DNA from: Nicotiana tabacum
Taxonomy: Eukaryota; Streptophyta; Magnoliopsida; Solanales; Solanaceae
DNA length: 64,000 bases
NCBI RefSeq assembly: GCF_000715075.1
Contig: NC_134095.1
Coordinates: 45,362,806-45,426,805, forward strand
Direction of reading: 5' to 3'
In this document: positions 1-11,167 of the stretch, in pieces
Numbering within the stretch: the stretch's first letter is position 1
How the letters are laid out: the number at the start of each line of letters is the position of its first letter
Program-made: the position numbers and the translations under genes
The notes under the pieces: generated by a model
The model's database searches: none
Seen by the model: only the letters and a program-made list of their open reading frames with translations
Told to the model about the DNA's origin: nothing

Positions 1-294
1 TAAACTGTGTTTTCCTTCTACCTGCATTCCCCATTTGTTCAACCTGTCAGCAGTAAGTAGCCTATTCTGCATTTGCAACAACACAGTGAACTTAGCTTTT
101 GGCCTTGCAGCATTACCAAACATCAAACACTTCCATGGCATTCTTGGTTGATCACCTAATAGCTGAAGATATATATGTTTAATGACTTCTTTTTCCCTGC
201 AAATATGTACATTGTTCTGTTCTAGTAGATGTTTGGCTTTTATTATTTTCCTCACCATCCAATTTGCTTGTTGTGGAACTTTTACTTGCTCCAT
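1..294 (-). pseudogene. LINE reverse-transcriptase C-terminal fragment (partial, runs off left edge)
   Basis: The minus strand is open from an ATG at 294 to the window edge, about 98 codons without a stop. The translation contains WMVRKI, then QPRMPWKCLMFGNAARPKAK, then LQMQNRLLTADRLNKWG. This is the pattern of the zinc-binding region (zf-RVT) that follows the reverse transcriptase in plant L1-type LINEs. A TAG lies directly upstream of the ATG, so this is a remnant and not a gene start. The part left of the window is not visible. The family call comes from motif recognition and was not searched. Confidence 0.7.
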
Positions 295-1934
295 CTAGCC
301 TTTCTCTTCTCTCCACCGTCATATTTGTAATTAATGTGGTACCTTTTGGTTAAAACAACTTCATTGGCAAATTAAAAGTAGAGGCGGATTCAAGATTTAA
401 ATTTAGTGGGTCAAATATAGATTCCTGTTCTTGAACTCATTGCCCTTATGAAAATATAGTTTCATATGGTAACATTTGACAAAATTTTAGTAATTCTTTT
501 ACATATATTTTATACTCCGTGTAAAAAATATTGGGTTTAATCGAACATGTAATCTATACTCGGCTCTAATTATATGAGGACTAAACCTCCGCAGATGGTC
601 CTATAAGGAGGCTGCATATGAAAAATAAAGACACTAACTAGCAAATTGGTAAAGAAATGGACCCAAAACTAGCTTATAAGATAAGAATTGTCCCAAACTA
701 TATAAACAATTTCTCTCATATTATATTAAAGAACAAGTTCTATTATTCTCCTGTTACAAGCTAAGGATGTACATATTCAACACTAATTAAGTTTTTCTTT
801 TAATATTTTTGTGGGATGAATCCATGAATAATCAGCATAGGAAGGTAAAGGAAGGATATAGAACTGAGATCTTATTATGAGGTGATATAGACAATTAGTA
901 AAATACAACTCTATTTTTCAACTAGCTAGGTGGAGGCGTGGAGCTACCTTAGAAGTTAAGAAAAGATTCATAAAATTGTACGTGAATGATTTTCCCACTT
1001 TTCCATCACATTAAAGAAGTCCCTCTTTTTCCTATTGGGCAACTGAGGTTGATTCTGCCCTCTCTTTTTTCAATTTTTATTTTTTATTCATATTATAATA
1101 ATACCCATTTGTAAAATGCTTAGAATTTTTCCGCCCTTCTAATTTAGATGAATAATTATTAGAATCTAGGCAGAATCAAACTTGATCCTCGGTATAATAT
1201 CTGATCTTCTCTACTTAGGATTTATTCCAAATTATTAAAATAAGGAGTTGTAATCTTCCAAATTCCATAATTAATGGACAAGAATAATGAAGAGCATTTG
1301 GCTACTTGGCATGTAATGGTGCAGGGCAGAGTTCCTAACTCTCTTTAACTGAAAAAACTGCCACACTATAACTAAAAAAAGAAAAAAACTTTCCTTTATT
1401 TCGGTTAAATGCTGAATTGGGCCCACACTCAAGAAACAGCAGCTAGTTAGAAGAAGAAAAACGCAGACGCCACTGGGCCTAATTTCACTTTGGATGTGAT
1501 GCCTGGCGATGATTCATCTGGGCCCACTAATCATGGCCCCTTGGCCCAAAAATGCTCAACCCACTTGTGCCACCATCCCCCACTCACTCTCCCTTTTAAG
1601 AACCTCTCCCCCTCGCGCGTGGACTCCAATTACGAAAAAGTTCACAATTCGAACTGTAATATCACAAGTTTAAACTTCAGTACTCTTCAATTCTTGTAAT
1701 TCGAGTGTTTCCTCTTCACCCCCTATTAATTATATAAAAAAGATAAATAATAAAATCCTCTCTTTTCTTACTTTATTTAGATTTTTGTCTATTTAGACCA
1801 GAGAATAGAAGTTGTTGAGTTATATTAAAAGTGGGTAGCTAATGTTATTTTGTTTCTATTTCCCTTCTGTAGAAATAACATGGCCTAGTTAATTTTTTGA
1901 CTGATAATTAAAAAATAATCAGTATTTACAAAGT
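295..1934. other. Intergenic stretch, no gene recognised
   Basis: AT-rich sequence with short, non-conserved reading frames only. The part at about 383-575 (from aggcggattcaag to a segment reading tactcggctctaa) resembles a dispersed solanaceous repeat, but I see no clear terminal repeats. A 69-codon frame at 1490-1699 has no recognisable domain and is not called as a gene. Confidence 0.5.
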
Positions 1935-2310
1935 AATTGATAAAATAGCCATTGTTTTGTTGAAGCACGGAAAGTTCCAGCATAATATGCTGGATTATGG
2001 AGCTCCTGCGTAAAAACTTCTTGCATATTATATTGGAACGCCAACACGAAAAATTCCAGCATAATATGTTGGATTATGGAGCTATTCCATTTAAGCTTTC
2101 TGCATATTATTTTGAAACTCCAGAATATTATACTAGAATCTCATATGTAAAAAATTCGAACTCTAGCATATTGTGCTGGATTTTTTTCAAATTTTTAAGG
2201 GTGTTTTGTTCAGATTATATGTTTACATAAAAGGTGACCAAATTCTAAATACTTTCGAAATTGTGACTATTTTTCAATTACTTCTGCATTTTGGTCACCT
2301 TACTTCTGCA
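1935..2310. repeat. Palindromic MITE-like repeat, diverged copy
   Basis: Contains several copies of the palindrome CCAGCATAATATGCTGGA or diverged forms of it (about 1977-1994, 2056-2073 and further degenerate copies to 2180). The edges read aattgataaaatagcc on the left and gactatttttcaatta on the right, which are partly inverted. The same architecture appears in better shape at 44960-45365, so both are probably members of one non-autonomous DNA transposon family. Boundaries are approximate and no target duplication is clear. Confidence 0.5.
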
Positions 2311-3328
2311 TAGTATCTTTGGGTTAGTGAGTGAAGCCAAAGTGGGGAGTGGGTCCAGTGGGCCAGCTACACGTGGTGCATGGCTGTAGTTCCATCTATA
2401 GAGCATTTTGGTCCAATCCCATTACAATTAGTTGTCGACCCTCTTTCTATTTTGGTAATAGAACAATAAACAATTTGCAACATAAAGGTTCAAATTATCA
2501 TCATTTGCTCTTTTATTTGATTGAGATGTTTAATGAATTATTATGCATTTGGTGACTGCCCATCCAACAAGAAGTTGTTAAGATTACAAGAGGAAAATTA
2601 TTAAAAAGGAAAATCAATAAGTTGGGAGTCTAAAGAAGTATAGTTTACATTTGTTTCTTTGTGCTTAGGCACCTTTATCTTTATCTTAAATTAAGGTATG
2701 TTATAGTGACTTATGTGGATATCTTTTTATTGCAAAACCATGTTCACGAAAGTGCAAAGACAAGTTCTCAGAACATAATTATTGGAATGATACTAGATAT
2801 ATCTCTTAAAGTGAGAGATCATACCTATTTTCACTCCACTAATTATCAATGATGCTAATGTCTCTTTCAAATTTCCCCTTAATGCTTAGTGCACCAAGGC
2901 TTTTTGGGAGACTCCATTATGCTCCGCGCAACAATTTTTACATGACCTTTTTTTAAGTACAAAAAGTTCTTCAATTTGTATCACAGTGATTTTTCGTGTA
3001 ATTTATATTATTTATAAATTAATTCGCTAACATCTCATGCTACTTATATTTGCTTAACCTTAGCTGATCCTGTTTTAAAATGTATCCACTCGCAATCTTA
3101 TTTGTATTTACATGTTAGTGTATTTACTAGAATACGCTATAATTTATCAAACGTTAGATATGTATGTTCACGTTAGCAATGTAGTTTCTCTAGCGCTCCT
3201 TATTTTTAATAGTGAATTTATGTTCGTTTTCTCCACATACAGCCACATTTTAGGGTACAAAGTTGAAAGTGCATGAAATTAAATACCAGGCCTTAGAAGT
3301 TATTTTAAAGAAGAGAGGGCATATCTTA
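2311..3328. other. Intergenic stretch next to the nested retrotransposon block
   Basis: No recognisable gene, RNA or repeat. It ends at the target-site duplication of the outer gypsy element, so in the ancestral chromosome this sequence was joined to what is now 40454 onwards. Confidence 0.5.
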
Positions 3329-3333
3329 GAGTT
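3329..3333. repeat. Target-site duplication GAGTT (left copy) of the outer gypsy element
   Basis: GAGTT directly precedes TGTTTAC, the start of the outer LTR. The same five bases directly follow the other LTR at 40449-40453. Five bases is the usual duplication size for this superfamily. Confidence 0.85.
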
Positions 3334-3340
3334 TGTTTAC
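3334..3340 (-). repeat. Outer gypsy 3' LTR, first piece (7 bp)
   Basis: TGTTTAC matches the first seven bases of the intact LTR at 39780. The copia element begins at the next base. Its last five bases also serve as the left copy of the copia target duplication. Confidence 0.85.
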
Positions 3341-3624
3341 TGCTGAAGTTTAATTTATGGATTGGATGCACTAAGAAACCCTAGTTGAAAGGGAGAAGAG
3401 AGACGAGAAGAAGAGAAGAAGGAAATGAATGAAACAGTAACAATTTTCATTCTGCTTTGATGAGCTGTACAATAGACTATATATACAAAATGAGCTAACT
3501 TCTAACTAACCACTCTCCTATATGATTAACTTCTAACAACCTATCTAACAAACTTAACTAATCCAGTCATGTATAAATAAACTAAACTACCCTTGATGCT
3601 TAAGTCACTCATCTTTCCTCAATA
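3341..3624 (-). repeat. Copia 3' LTR
   Basis: Starts TGCTGAAG on the plus strand and ends CCTCAATA, where the other copy ends CCTCAACA. It is 284 bp against 278 bp; most of the length difference is a small insertion near the start. The polyprotein stop codon lies just inside this LTR, which is common in copia elements. Confidence 0.88.
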
Positions 3625-4223
3625 CTCCCCCTTAAGTTAGGTGATACAAAAACATTAAGAATGCCTAGCTTGGACATCAAGTACTCATGTTGCACTCTAG
3701 TTAAGCCTTTTGTTAAAACATCTGCAAGTTGTTCCTTTGTGACAACATACTCTGTCTTCACCAGCCCATTTTGTATATTTTCCCTTATAAAGTGACAATC
3801 GATCTCAATGTGTTTGGTACGTTCATGGAATACTGGATTTGCAGCTATCTGAATTGTTGTCTTGCTGTCAGTGTGAATGGTCACATGAAGAGCAACTGGC
3901 ACTCCAATATCTTTAAACAATCCAAGTATCCAAACTATTTCTGCCACAGTTGATGCAATGCTTCTGTATTCTGATTCTGCAGAACTCCTAGAGATAGAGC
4001 CCTGCTTCTTAGACTTCTAGGACACTAGTGATTCACTACACATAATGAAGAATCCAGTTACATATTTTCTAGTGAGAGGACATGCTGCCCAGTCAGCATC
4101 ACAATAGGCTGTGACTATGTTCTTCTTCTCAGTAGACAACAGTATGCCTTGTCCAGGCTGATTCTTCACATATCTGACTACTCTTTGTGCATCCTCCATA
4201 TGAGATCTTTTGGGTTTTTGCAT
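3609..4223 (-). pseudogene. Copia RNase H domain (broken)
   Basis: The minus-strand translation shows AYCDADWAACPLTRKYVTG, then SSAESEYRSIA, then HERTKHIEIDCHFIRE and LADVLTKGL. These are the copia RNase H signature with its catalytic Asp and Glu context. A TAG at 4014-4016 interrupts it where the family has a tryptophan (serine-Trp-Lys-Ser-Lys-Lys-Gln block). The frame runs to a stop at 3609, inside the LTR. It is the C-terminal domain of the pol polyprotein and sits directly downstream of the reverse transcriptase. Confidence 0.88.
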
Positions 4224-4226
4224 GAA

Positions 4227-5336
4227 CTAACTTAGTGTCTGTACAGTGAAGGCTATGTTTGGTTTTGTGACAGTTAGATAAAGTAGTTTGCCTAGTAGGC
4301 TTTGATACTTGCTATGATCAGGTAACAACTCATCAACTGTTGTGTTATGCATACTTATATGTTCATCATAGTCCTTAGTGGTTAGTTTAGTGTTGGCTTC
4401 AATAGGTGTAACAGCTGGTTTTGCAGCTCCCAGTCCAAGCTCAGAGATTAGTTCCAGGGTATACTTCCTTTGATGCATTAGAATTCCTTGTTGTGACCTA
4501 GCAAACTCAATGCCAAGAAAGTATTTCAGTTCACCTAGGTCTTTCATTTTAAAGGCTTGCCGCAGATTGGCCTTGACTTCTTCTAATAGCATCAGATTAG
4601 ATTCGGTAAGGAGCATGTCATCTACATACACCAGGATAACTATAGTGTGTTTGCATGTTCCTTTTATGAACAATGAGTGGTCATGCTGGCTCTTCATGAA
4701 CCCAAACTTCAATAGTGCTTCAGAGAGTTTGGCATTCCATTGTCTTGGTGCCTATTTAAGTCTATATAAGGATTTCAGAAGTCTGCATGCTGGTCTGCTC
4801 TCCCCCTGACTCTGAAATCCTTGTGGTAGAGTCATATAGATCTCATCATGTAGATCCCCCTGCAGAAAAGCAATGTACACATCCATTTGATGGATATGAC
4901 AATGTTCAGAAGCAGCAATAACTAGAATTGCCCTAACAGTAACCATTTTGACTACAGGACTGAAAATTTCCTGGTAGTCAATACCCTTTTGTTGTCTATA
5001 ACCCTTGGTCACAAGTATAGCTTTGAACTTCTCCACCTCCCCTATGGATTTGTACTTCACTTTATATATCCATTTACAGCCAATTGGCACCTTATCAGCA
5101 GGCAAAGGTACCACATCCCAAGTATGATTGGATTCTAAGGCAATAATCTCAGCTTGCATTGCCTCAACCCACCTGGGATCCTTGACTGATTCTTCAAAGG
5201 TAGTAGGTTCTACTATTGAAGAAAAGGCAGCTAGATAGCATTGATACTTGGGAGACACACCATCATTGGAGATGTAGTTAGCAATAGAGTAAGGAACATA
5301 TTTGTGACTAGACCTGTCACAAAATCCTTCAACCAT
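4227..5336 (-). pseudogene. Copia reverse transcriptase (broken)
   Basis: The minus-strand translation includes DPRWVEAMQAEIIALESN, CKWIYKVKYKSIGEVEKFKA, FSPVVKMVTVRAILVIAA and QMDVYIAFLQGDL. It continues with LPQGF, the catalytic YVDDMLL and YFLGIEFARSQQGI. A TAA at 4749-4751 replaces the conserved glutamine before APRQW. Upstream the frame changes against the integrase-side frame between about 5231 and 5336, so the polyprotein has a frameshift there as well. The YVDD catalytic motif itself survives. The domain order integrase before reverse transcriptase places the element in Ty1/copia. Confidence 0.9.
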
Positions 5337-6688
5337 ATAGGAGCCTTCTTGGTTCTCAGAGATCTTCTCAGGCTAGTAGTGTGTTGATCAGCAGAAGGCA
5401 GTAAGGTTGACAGTCCTTCAGTGGTACTAGAAAGCTGCTCTGGTGCCTCCTGGATTGAGATATCACATGCATGGCTTAGATTAGTAGATGTAGAAGGAGA
5501 TGATGTTTGTTCTGAACTGTGAGGCTCATGTGAAGTAGATATATAGTCTACACCATGAGTAGAAAGATTAGAGGACAAGAAAACAGGTGAAGATGAATAT
5601 GACTCCTTAAAGGGAAAAATATACTCCCTGAAGGAGACATCCCTATTGATGAAGAAACAGTTAGTAGCAAGATCCAATAACACATAAACCTTTTGAGTAT
5701 CCAAAAAACCCATAAGAACAGTAGGTTTGGCCTTGGGAAGGAGCTTATCTATCTCTTGAACTTGCTTGGTATAACATAGGCAACCAAGAACTCTCAAATG
5801 CTCCAATGTAGGTTCATGTCCATATAGCAGCTCAAAGGGAGATAAACCATTAAGAACAAAAGTTGGCATTCTATTGATAATATAGACAGCTGCAATAACA
5901 CAATGACCCCAATATTTAATAGGAATATGTGCTTGAAATCTCAAGGCCCTATTTACCTCCAGAATATGTCTGTGTTTCCTCTCAAGAACTCCATTTTGCT
6001 GAGGGGTATATGCACAAGTCTTCTGGTGAATAATACCATGTTTTTAAAATAGGGCATGATAGACAGAATTGACAAACTCAGATCCATTATCAGACCTGAC
6101 TGCATTTAGAACTTTGTTGAATTGAGTTTGAACAAAAACAAGAAGCTGAGTAAGAACTACACAAACATCAGACTTTAGTTTCAAGAGAAACAACCAAGTC
6201 ATTTTGGTGAAGTCATCAACCACTGTTAGAAAATATCTATGACCATCAAATGTTGCATATTTGTAGGGACCCCAAACATCAACATGAATTAGATCAAAAG
6301 CAGTAGTACTTTTAATACAACTATTAGGAAAGGGCAATCTGGTTTACTTAGCACATGGACATACAGTGCATTTATTTATGATGTCAGTAATTTTTGCTAG
6401 TTTGGCAGGAAACAACTTCTTAAGAACTATGCTAAACACATGTCCTAATCTTTTGTGCCATAAACTAACATCAATAGTAGAGTTCCTCCTGTGTGACTTT
6501 ATTCCAGCTGCAACTAATGAGATTGCAGTGAGCTTCTTGGAGCCATGCCTCTGCGGGAAATACAAGCCATCTCTCTCCCTACCAATCTCCCTCACCCTGC
6601 CACTGAAGAGATCCTGAAATACACAGAAATCAGGATAAAAGGAAGCAAAACATCTTAAGTCTCTTGTCACTTTGGAAACTGACAACAA
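5231..6688 (-). pseudogene. Copia integrase with zinc-binding N-terminus (broken)
   Basis: The minus strand reads LWHKRLGHVFSIVLKK and NKCTVCPCAK, the HHCC zinc-binding module. The core follows with FDLIHVDVWGPYK, VRSDNGSEFVNSVYH and, after a stop, PQQNGVLERKHR; together these hold the Asp, Asp, Glu catalytic triad. In-frame TAA codons interrupt it after PCAK (about 6341-6343) and after YHALF (about 6044). The C-terminal part contains YWGHCVIAAVYIINRMPT and LEHLRVLGCLCY, typical of the copia integrase tail. All three catalytic positions can still be read. Confidence 0.88.
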
Positions 6689-6699
6689 GTTGAATTTGA

Positions 6700-7020
6700 A
6701 CTAAGGCATATAGAAAACTTCGTTAATGACATTGTTGTCTGAAATATGACTATCTCTAATGTGTGTGACTTGAGTGACATCTCCATTAGGTAGTAAAACT
6801 TTTCTAGGATCAGTGGGAGCAGTTAGGGAGGTTTTGGTTCATAGATTAATATCTGAAACCATATGGTTTGTGGCTCATGTGTCAATGATCCATTCCTGTG
6901 GGCTAGGTGATGATGCCAAAAGAGCAATGGTAGTACCTGCTGTATTTTCCTGAGAAGTAGAGGATGAAGTGCCATTGTGACTGCTGTTCAGGATCTGCAT
7001 AATTTGCTCATACTGTTCTT
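6700..7020 (-). pseudogene. Copia aspartic protease region with nonsense codon in the active site
   Basis: The minus strand reads QEWIIDT, then a TGA at 6875-6877, then ATNHMVSDI. The family pattern here is D-(S/T)-G-A, so the stop replaces the active-site glycine codon (a single G-to-T change from GGA). Further stops flank the region. The element therefore could not make its protease from this copy. Confidence 0.82.
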
Positions 7021-7279
7021 TGGCAAATGGAAAACCACATCCTTGAGCTGATGGTTTGGCATTTACAACACCTTGAGCCTGTGAAGCAGCAGGGCCAACC
7101 TTAACCTGAGAACTAGAGCTCCTTTATACTTGATAGTTTTCAGCACCTTGACTTATAGCATGGTGATGACTATAGTTTGCAGGTAGTGACTGCAATGGTA
7201 CATAATGAGAGGCACTTTTAGCATATAGAGGCATAGAGTAACCAGGTTCTACCATTACATTGTGTGCACTAGCTCCCCC

Positions 7280-8219
7280 TTTCTTCTTGAACTTATATCA
7301 GAGGGATAGCCTATGATTTTATAACAATTTTTCTTACTATGACCTTTCATTTTGCAGAAATCACACTAAACATTATAGTTCTTTCTAAACTTTGGGTTAG
7401 AGTTAGACTTAGCACTACAGAGTGATGTTGAGTCATAGGTATTTACATCCACAATAGGAGGAGGACCTAACACACCAGCTGATGCAGCTACAGCCCGTTG
7501 ACTCTCATAACTCATAAGCATATCATAAGCTTGATTCATTGTTGGTAAAGGCTTCATCATAAGGATTTTACTACGAGCTTGTGAATAAGAGTCATTTAAG
7601 CCCATTAAAAACTGATAAACCTTTTATTTTCGTAGATGCACAATAAACTCCTTTGTTTTGGCACAATGACACCCAGGTGTAGGTATTACAGACTCAGATT
7701 CATCTCAAAGATCTTTAAGTTTTGAGCAATAGACAGAAATAGATGAGGTACCTTGACACAAAGTGGTTGTTTCCTTGTGTAAATTGTAGCAGCGAGTATC
7801 GTTTACCTTATCAAATCTCTCCTGCATATCTAGCCACACTATTTGTGCACTAGTGGCATATGCTATACCACTAATTAGTGAAGGAGAAACTGAGTTCATG
7901 AACCACGACAGTACGATAGCATTACACCTTTCCCACTGATACCAATACTTGTCACGAACCTCCTCTTTGGCCGCCTGCCATCTATAATTCCCAACTTATT
8001 GCGACCTAGTAAAGCAATCCGCATAGATCGATACCATAAAGAGTAGTTATCAGTTCCAGTTAACTAAAATGAAATCAAGGAAATGCCGCTAGTATCACCA
8101 GGGGAAAGATACATGGGATGACCCACAACTACTGTAACACATTCCTCGAATTTATCATCCGATGAAACATGCAATGTATTCTTAGAAGTGATAGTTGTGT
8201 TTTCATCATCAACCGCCAT
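7280..8219 (-). pseudogene. Copia gag with CCHC zinc knuckle (broken)
   Basis: The start codon is read at 8219 (minus): MAVDDENTTITSKN, followed by HPMYLSPGDTSG, the usual N-terminal block of plant copia gag. The middle contains SLISGIAYATSAQIVWLDMQ and LKDL. The zinc knuckle CDFCKMKGHSKKNC lies at about 7316-7357, followed by YKIIGYPSD. Several stops break the frame, including one directly before the knuckle (about 7366-7368). Gag packages the RNA in the virus-like particle. Confidence 0.82.
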
Positions 8220-8349
8220 TGTTGAGTTATTCAAAGATTTAGATCTGAGAAATTGAGATCACAATTGACTCAAAAATAGAGAATAACAGCTGAACGTAGA
8301 GCAGAGAAGAAAATTTGGATCGATTTTGAACTTCGATTTAGAGCTCAAA

Positions 8350-8361
8350 GCTCTGACACCA
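8350..8361 (-). other. Copia primer binding site
   Basis: The reverse complement reads TGGTGTCAGAGC directly next to the 5' LTR end. It differs by one base from the TGGTATCAGAGC that pairs with initiator tRNA-Met in many plant copia elements. Confidence 0.8.
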
Positions 8362-8639
8362 TACTGAAGTTTATGGATTGGATGCAGTAAGAAATCCTAG
8401 TTGAAGAGAGAAGAGAGACGAGAAGAAGAGAATAAGGAAATGAATGAAACCGTAACAATTTTCATTCTGCTCTGATGAGCTGTACAGTAGACTATATATA
8501 CAAAATGAGTTAACTTCTAACTAACCACTCTCCTACATGATTAACTTCTAACAACTTATCTAATAAACTTAACTAATCCAGCCATGTATAAATATACTAA
8601 ACTACCTTTGATGCTTAAGTCACTCCACTTTCCTCAACA
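8362..8639 (-). repeat. Copia 5' LTR
   Basis: Runs from TACTGAAG to CCTCAACA on the plus strand, 278 bp. It is followed by TTTAC, which repeats the five bases before the 3' LTR. By eye about 18 substitutions distinguish it from the copy at 3341-3624. Confidence 0.88.
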
Positions 8640-8644
8640 TTTAC

Positions 8645-9145
8645 CTCGAAAATACGAGTAACAATTAAACTTGTTTATGGTTTTAAAAATACGTGATTTA
8701 GTTCAATACTAATTAACAACCAAAAGATCTGAAGTAAAAATGAAAGAAGTAAGTTGAATCAAACCAGTGTTCAAGCCAATCTTGACCGAGCTACAATGGC
8801 CTCGAGGTTGGTCAGTAGGAATAGTAAAGTAAAGACAATAAACTTAAGAGAGAATTCTAATGAGTAATCAGCAAGAAAGTAAGAGAGTATATTCTTTTGC
8901 CAATGATTCATGCCCATTACAAATGATTGGGGTCCCCTTTATACAGTAGGGAACTATAAATAAGGTACATTTCTATTTACAGTAAGGAATCTTATTGGGA
9001 CAGCTATCTAATCGCCTAGTATGGATTCGCACTAACTCGTACGAATCTATTCCGAAATTTACGCCATAATCTTGGGGACGTGGCGAAAATCTTGCTATGC
9101 TGTAACAAACCCATAACGACATCATCTCGAGGTTGGTCAGAACGA
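8645..9145 (-). repeat. Outer gypsy 3' LTR, second piece
   Basis: Matches the intact LTR from 39787 (CTCGAAAATACGAG) through GGTTGGTCA with roughly 7 percent differences by eye. Pieces of 7, 501 and 163 bp total 671 bp, against 669 bp for the intact LTR at 39780-40448. This agreement supports the split-LTR reading. The last bases (GAACGA, 9140-9145) do not match the LTR. Confidence 0.88.
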
Positions 9146-9445
9146 TGTTACGCCCCGCAATATTACGTCGATATTACATCCCGCAGTATTATGTTACGAC
9201 AATGTTATGCTCTACAGTAATATATTACGATGATGTTACCCTCTGCAGTAATATATTACGATGATGTTACGTTATGCGGTATTATATTATGATGATGCTA
9301 TGCCTTGCAGTATTACATTATGGTGATGTCATGCTTTGCAGTATTAAGTTACGACAGTGTTGCACCCAACAATATTACATTACGGCGATGTTGCGCTTCA
9401 CAGTATTAAGTTACAACGATGTTTCACCTTGAAGTATTGTACGTT
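9146..9445 (+). repeat. Tandem 31-bp repeats at the start of the LTR
   Basis: About ten degenerate units of 29-31 bp. Most begin TGTTAC, TGTTGC or TGTCAT and contain (C/T)TGCAGTATTA(C/T) and end with ACGATGA or a variant. The LTR terminus is itself the first unit. The same array is present in the other LTR. Confidence 0.85.
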
Positions 9446-11167
9446 AAATTTGTCGTAAGGTAATTGACATCAGTCCAAGGAAAAGATTATTTGGAGATTA
9501 TAAAGATTATGCTCTTTCAAACAAGTGATGAGTAATGAGGGGGAAGCAAGTCAAAGAAAATAAATTTTCGTCCAAGTTTGGCGTGTTGGATAAAATACAG
9601 GCCGAGCGTTAATATCCGATATTTATGGACTAGTACCATACAAAGTACTACATGACCATAATACTTATGGTCACATTTGAATAGGTGGAAACAAATGGAT
9701 AATACTTCATATCTTGAAAGCATGAGCAAGACTACTTTATAATGTCAACACTACAACTAGAAAGAGCTTTTGCACGTTATTTCTTACGAAAATTCCAAAA
9801 CCACTTCACTCCTTACATTTTGATATACCATTCCTACAACCAATAACACCAAATCAGAATTTTAGTCATCTTCTACAATTTGAGCTTAGGAATGACTTGA
9901 TAGTTAGGAAGTTTTATAGAAAACAGAACGTTGCCATCTTATAACACTTTCAACAAATTTCTGATTTTCAACACTTCATTCAGTACGAGAAGTTTTAGAA
10001 GCCTAACAACATAAAAGTTTTGCGGTTATAAAGAAGTACGGTGCAATATTTTTCAAGAATATCATGTGAATTTTCCCTACTCCAGGTATGTTAAGGCTAA
10101 GCTCTTCCTTTATTTTTGCATGATCTTGTTATTACACAACTTTGATGACGAAGCATAAAGAAAAAATTCATATCCCAAAATTTACGTATATTTTGCTAGT
10201 CTCGCAAGTTCAATATTCTCTTTAGCAAGACTTCATATTAATTTGAGTATTTTATTCTTCCAGACAAGAGAGCAGAGAGTTTATATATACAGTATTAAAG
10301 TAATTTCATTACCATCGAGCTATAATAGATGGGCAGGCCCCTATTGGGCAACCTCTGATAAGATGGTAAGTAATATGTCGATTCTACTGTGGTCGAGCGC
10401 CTAAGAGCGAGCCCAGTTGGTCGAGATACAAAGCCTAGTATGGCCGAGCTCCTATGAGCGAGCCTACTACGGCAGAGCAGTTATATATATATACCGAGCC
10501 TTGTAGGGCCGGACAACTATTTTACTTCCTATATTGAGAGAGTTGAGTCAGTATGAGCAGGTAAGCATATCTTCAGATTATCTTTGATTTCCAGCTACTT
10601 GCAGTTACTATATTATCAGTTCAGTTTCAGCTTTCAGTATATTTCCTTACATACTCGGTACATTATTTCGTACTGACGTCCCTTTTCTGGGGGCGCTGCA
10701 TTTCATGCGTGTAGGTTCAGACAGAAAGACGGGTAGGCCTCATCATTAAGTGTTGCTCGAGTTCAGCTTGATCGGTAAGCTCCATGCCTTTCGGAGTTGT
10801 CGGATCTAGAACCTTATGTACATCTTGTATATATATGTATACATGTTTTGAGTAGGTCGGGAAGCTAAACTGATCACAGTATACCCATCAGTAGAGGCTT
10901 GTAGACATATCATGTCAGGTAGTGTAATATGTTGGGCTTGTATAGGCCTTTTATATATATTTGGTTGGTTTGTCAGCTGCAATAATTATGACGGCCTTAT
11001 CGTCCCAGCTTTATGTTGATATTTAGTCAGTATTCGCAGTTGTCTTGCAATGTGTCACATGGCCAAAGTATGAAATCACATGTTCAGAGTTCCTTAGTTG
11101 CAAGTTGGTACGTAAGTATAGGTGAGGCACCAGGTGCCGGTCTCGCTCCCAGGTTAGGAGCGTGACA
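9146..11167 (+). repeat. LARD-like element, 5' LTR
   Basis: About 2.0 kb, TGTTACGCCCCGC to GAGCGTGACA. It carries about ten degenerate 31-bp repeats at its start. The motif TATATATATGTATACATG and the stretch TCGGTACATTATTTCGTACTGAC occur in both LTRs. Compared with the 3' copy it lacks about 175 bp near position 9665. Confidence 0.85.

Larger units (their letters stand above)
3341..8639 (-). mobile_element. Ty1/copia retrotransposon nested in the outer LTR
   Basis: A full-length but defective copia element of about 5.3 kb with LTRs at 3341-3624 and 8362-8639. It is flanked by TTTAC at 3336-3340 and 8640-8644. On the minus strand the domain order gag, protease, integrase, reverse transcriptase, RNase H is diagnostic of copia. 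A primer binding site like the initiator tRNA-Met type (TGGTGTCAGAGC) follows the 5' LTR, and a purine tract (AAGGGGGAG) precedes the 3' LTR. About 18 substitutions plus two small indels separate the LTRs by eye. That points to an insertion of a few million years, under assumed plant substitution rates. Confidence 0.92.
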
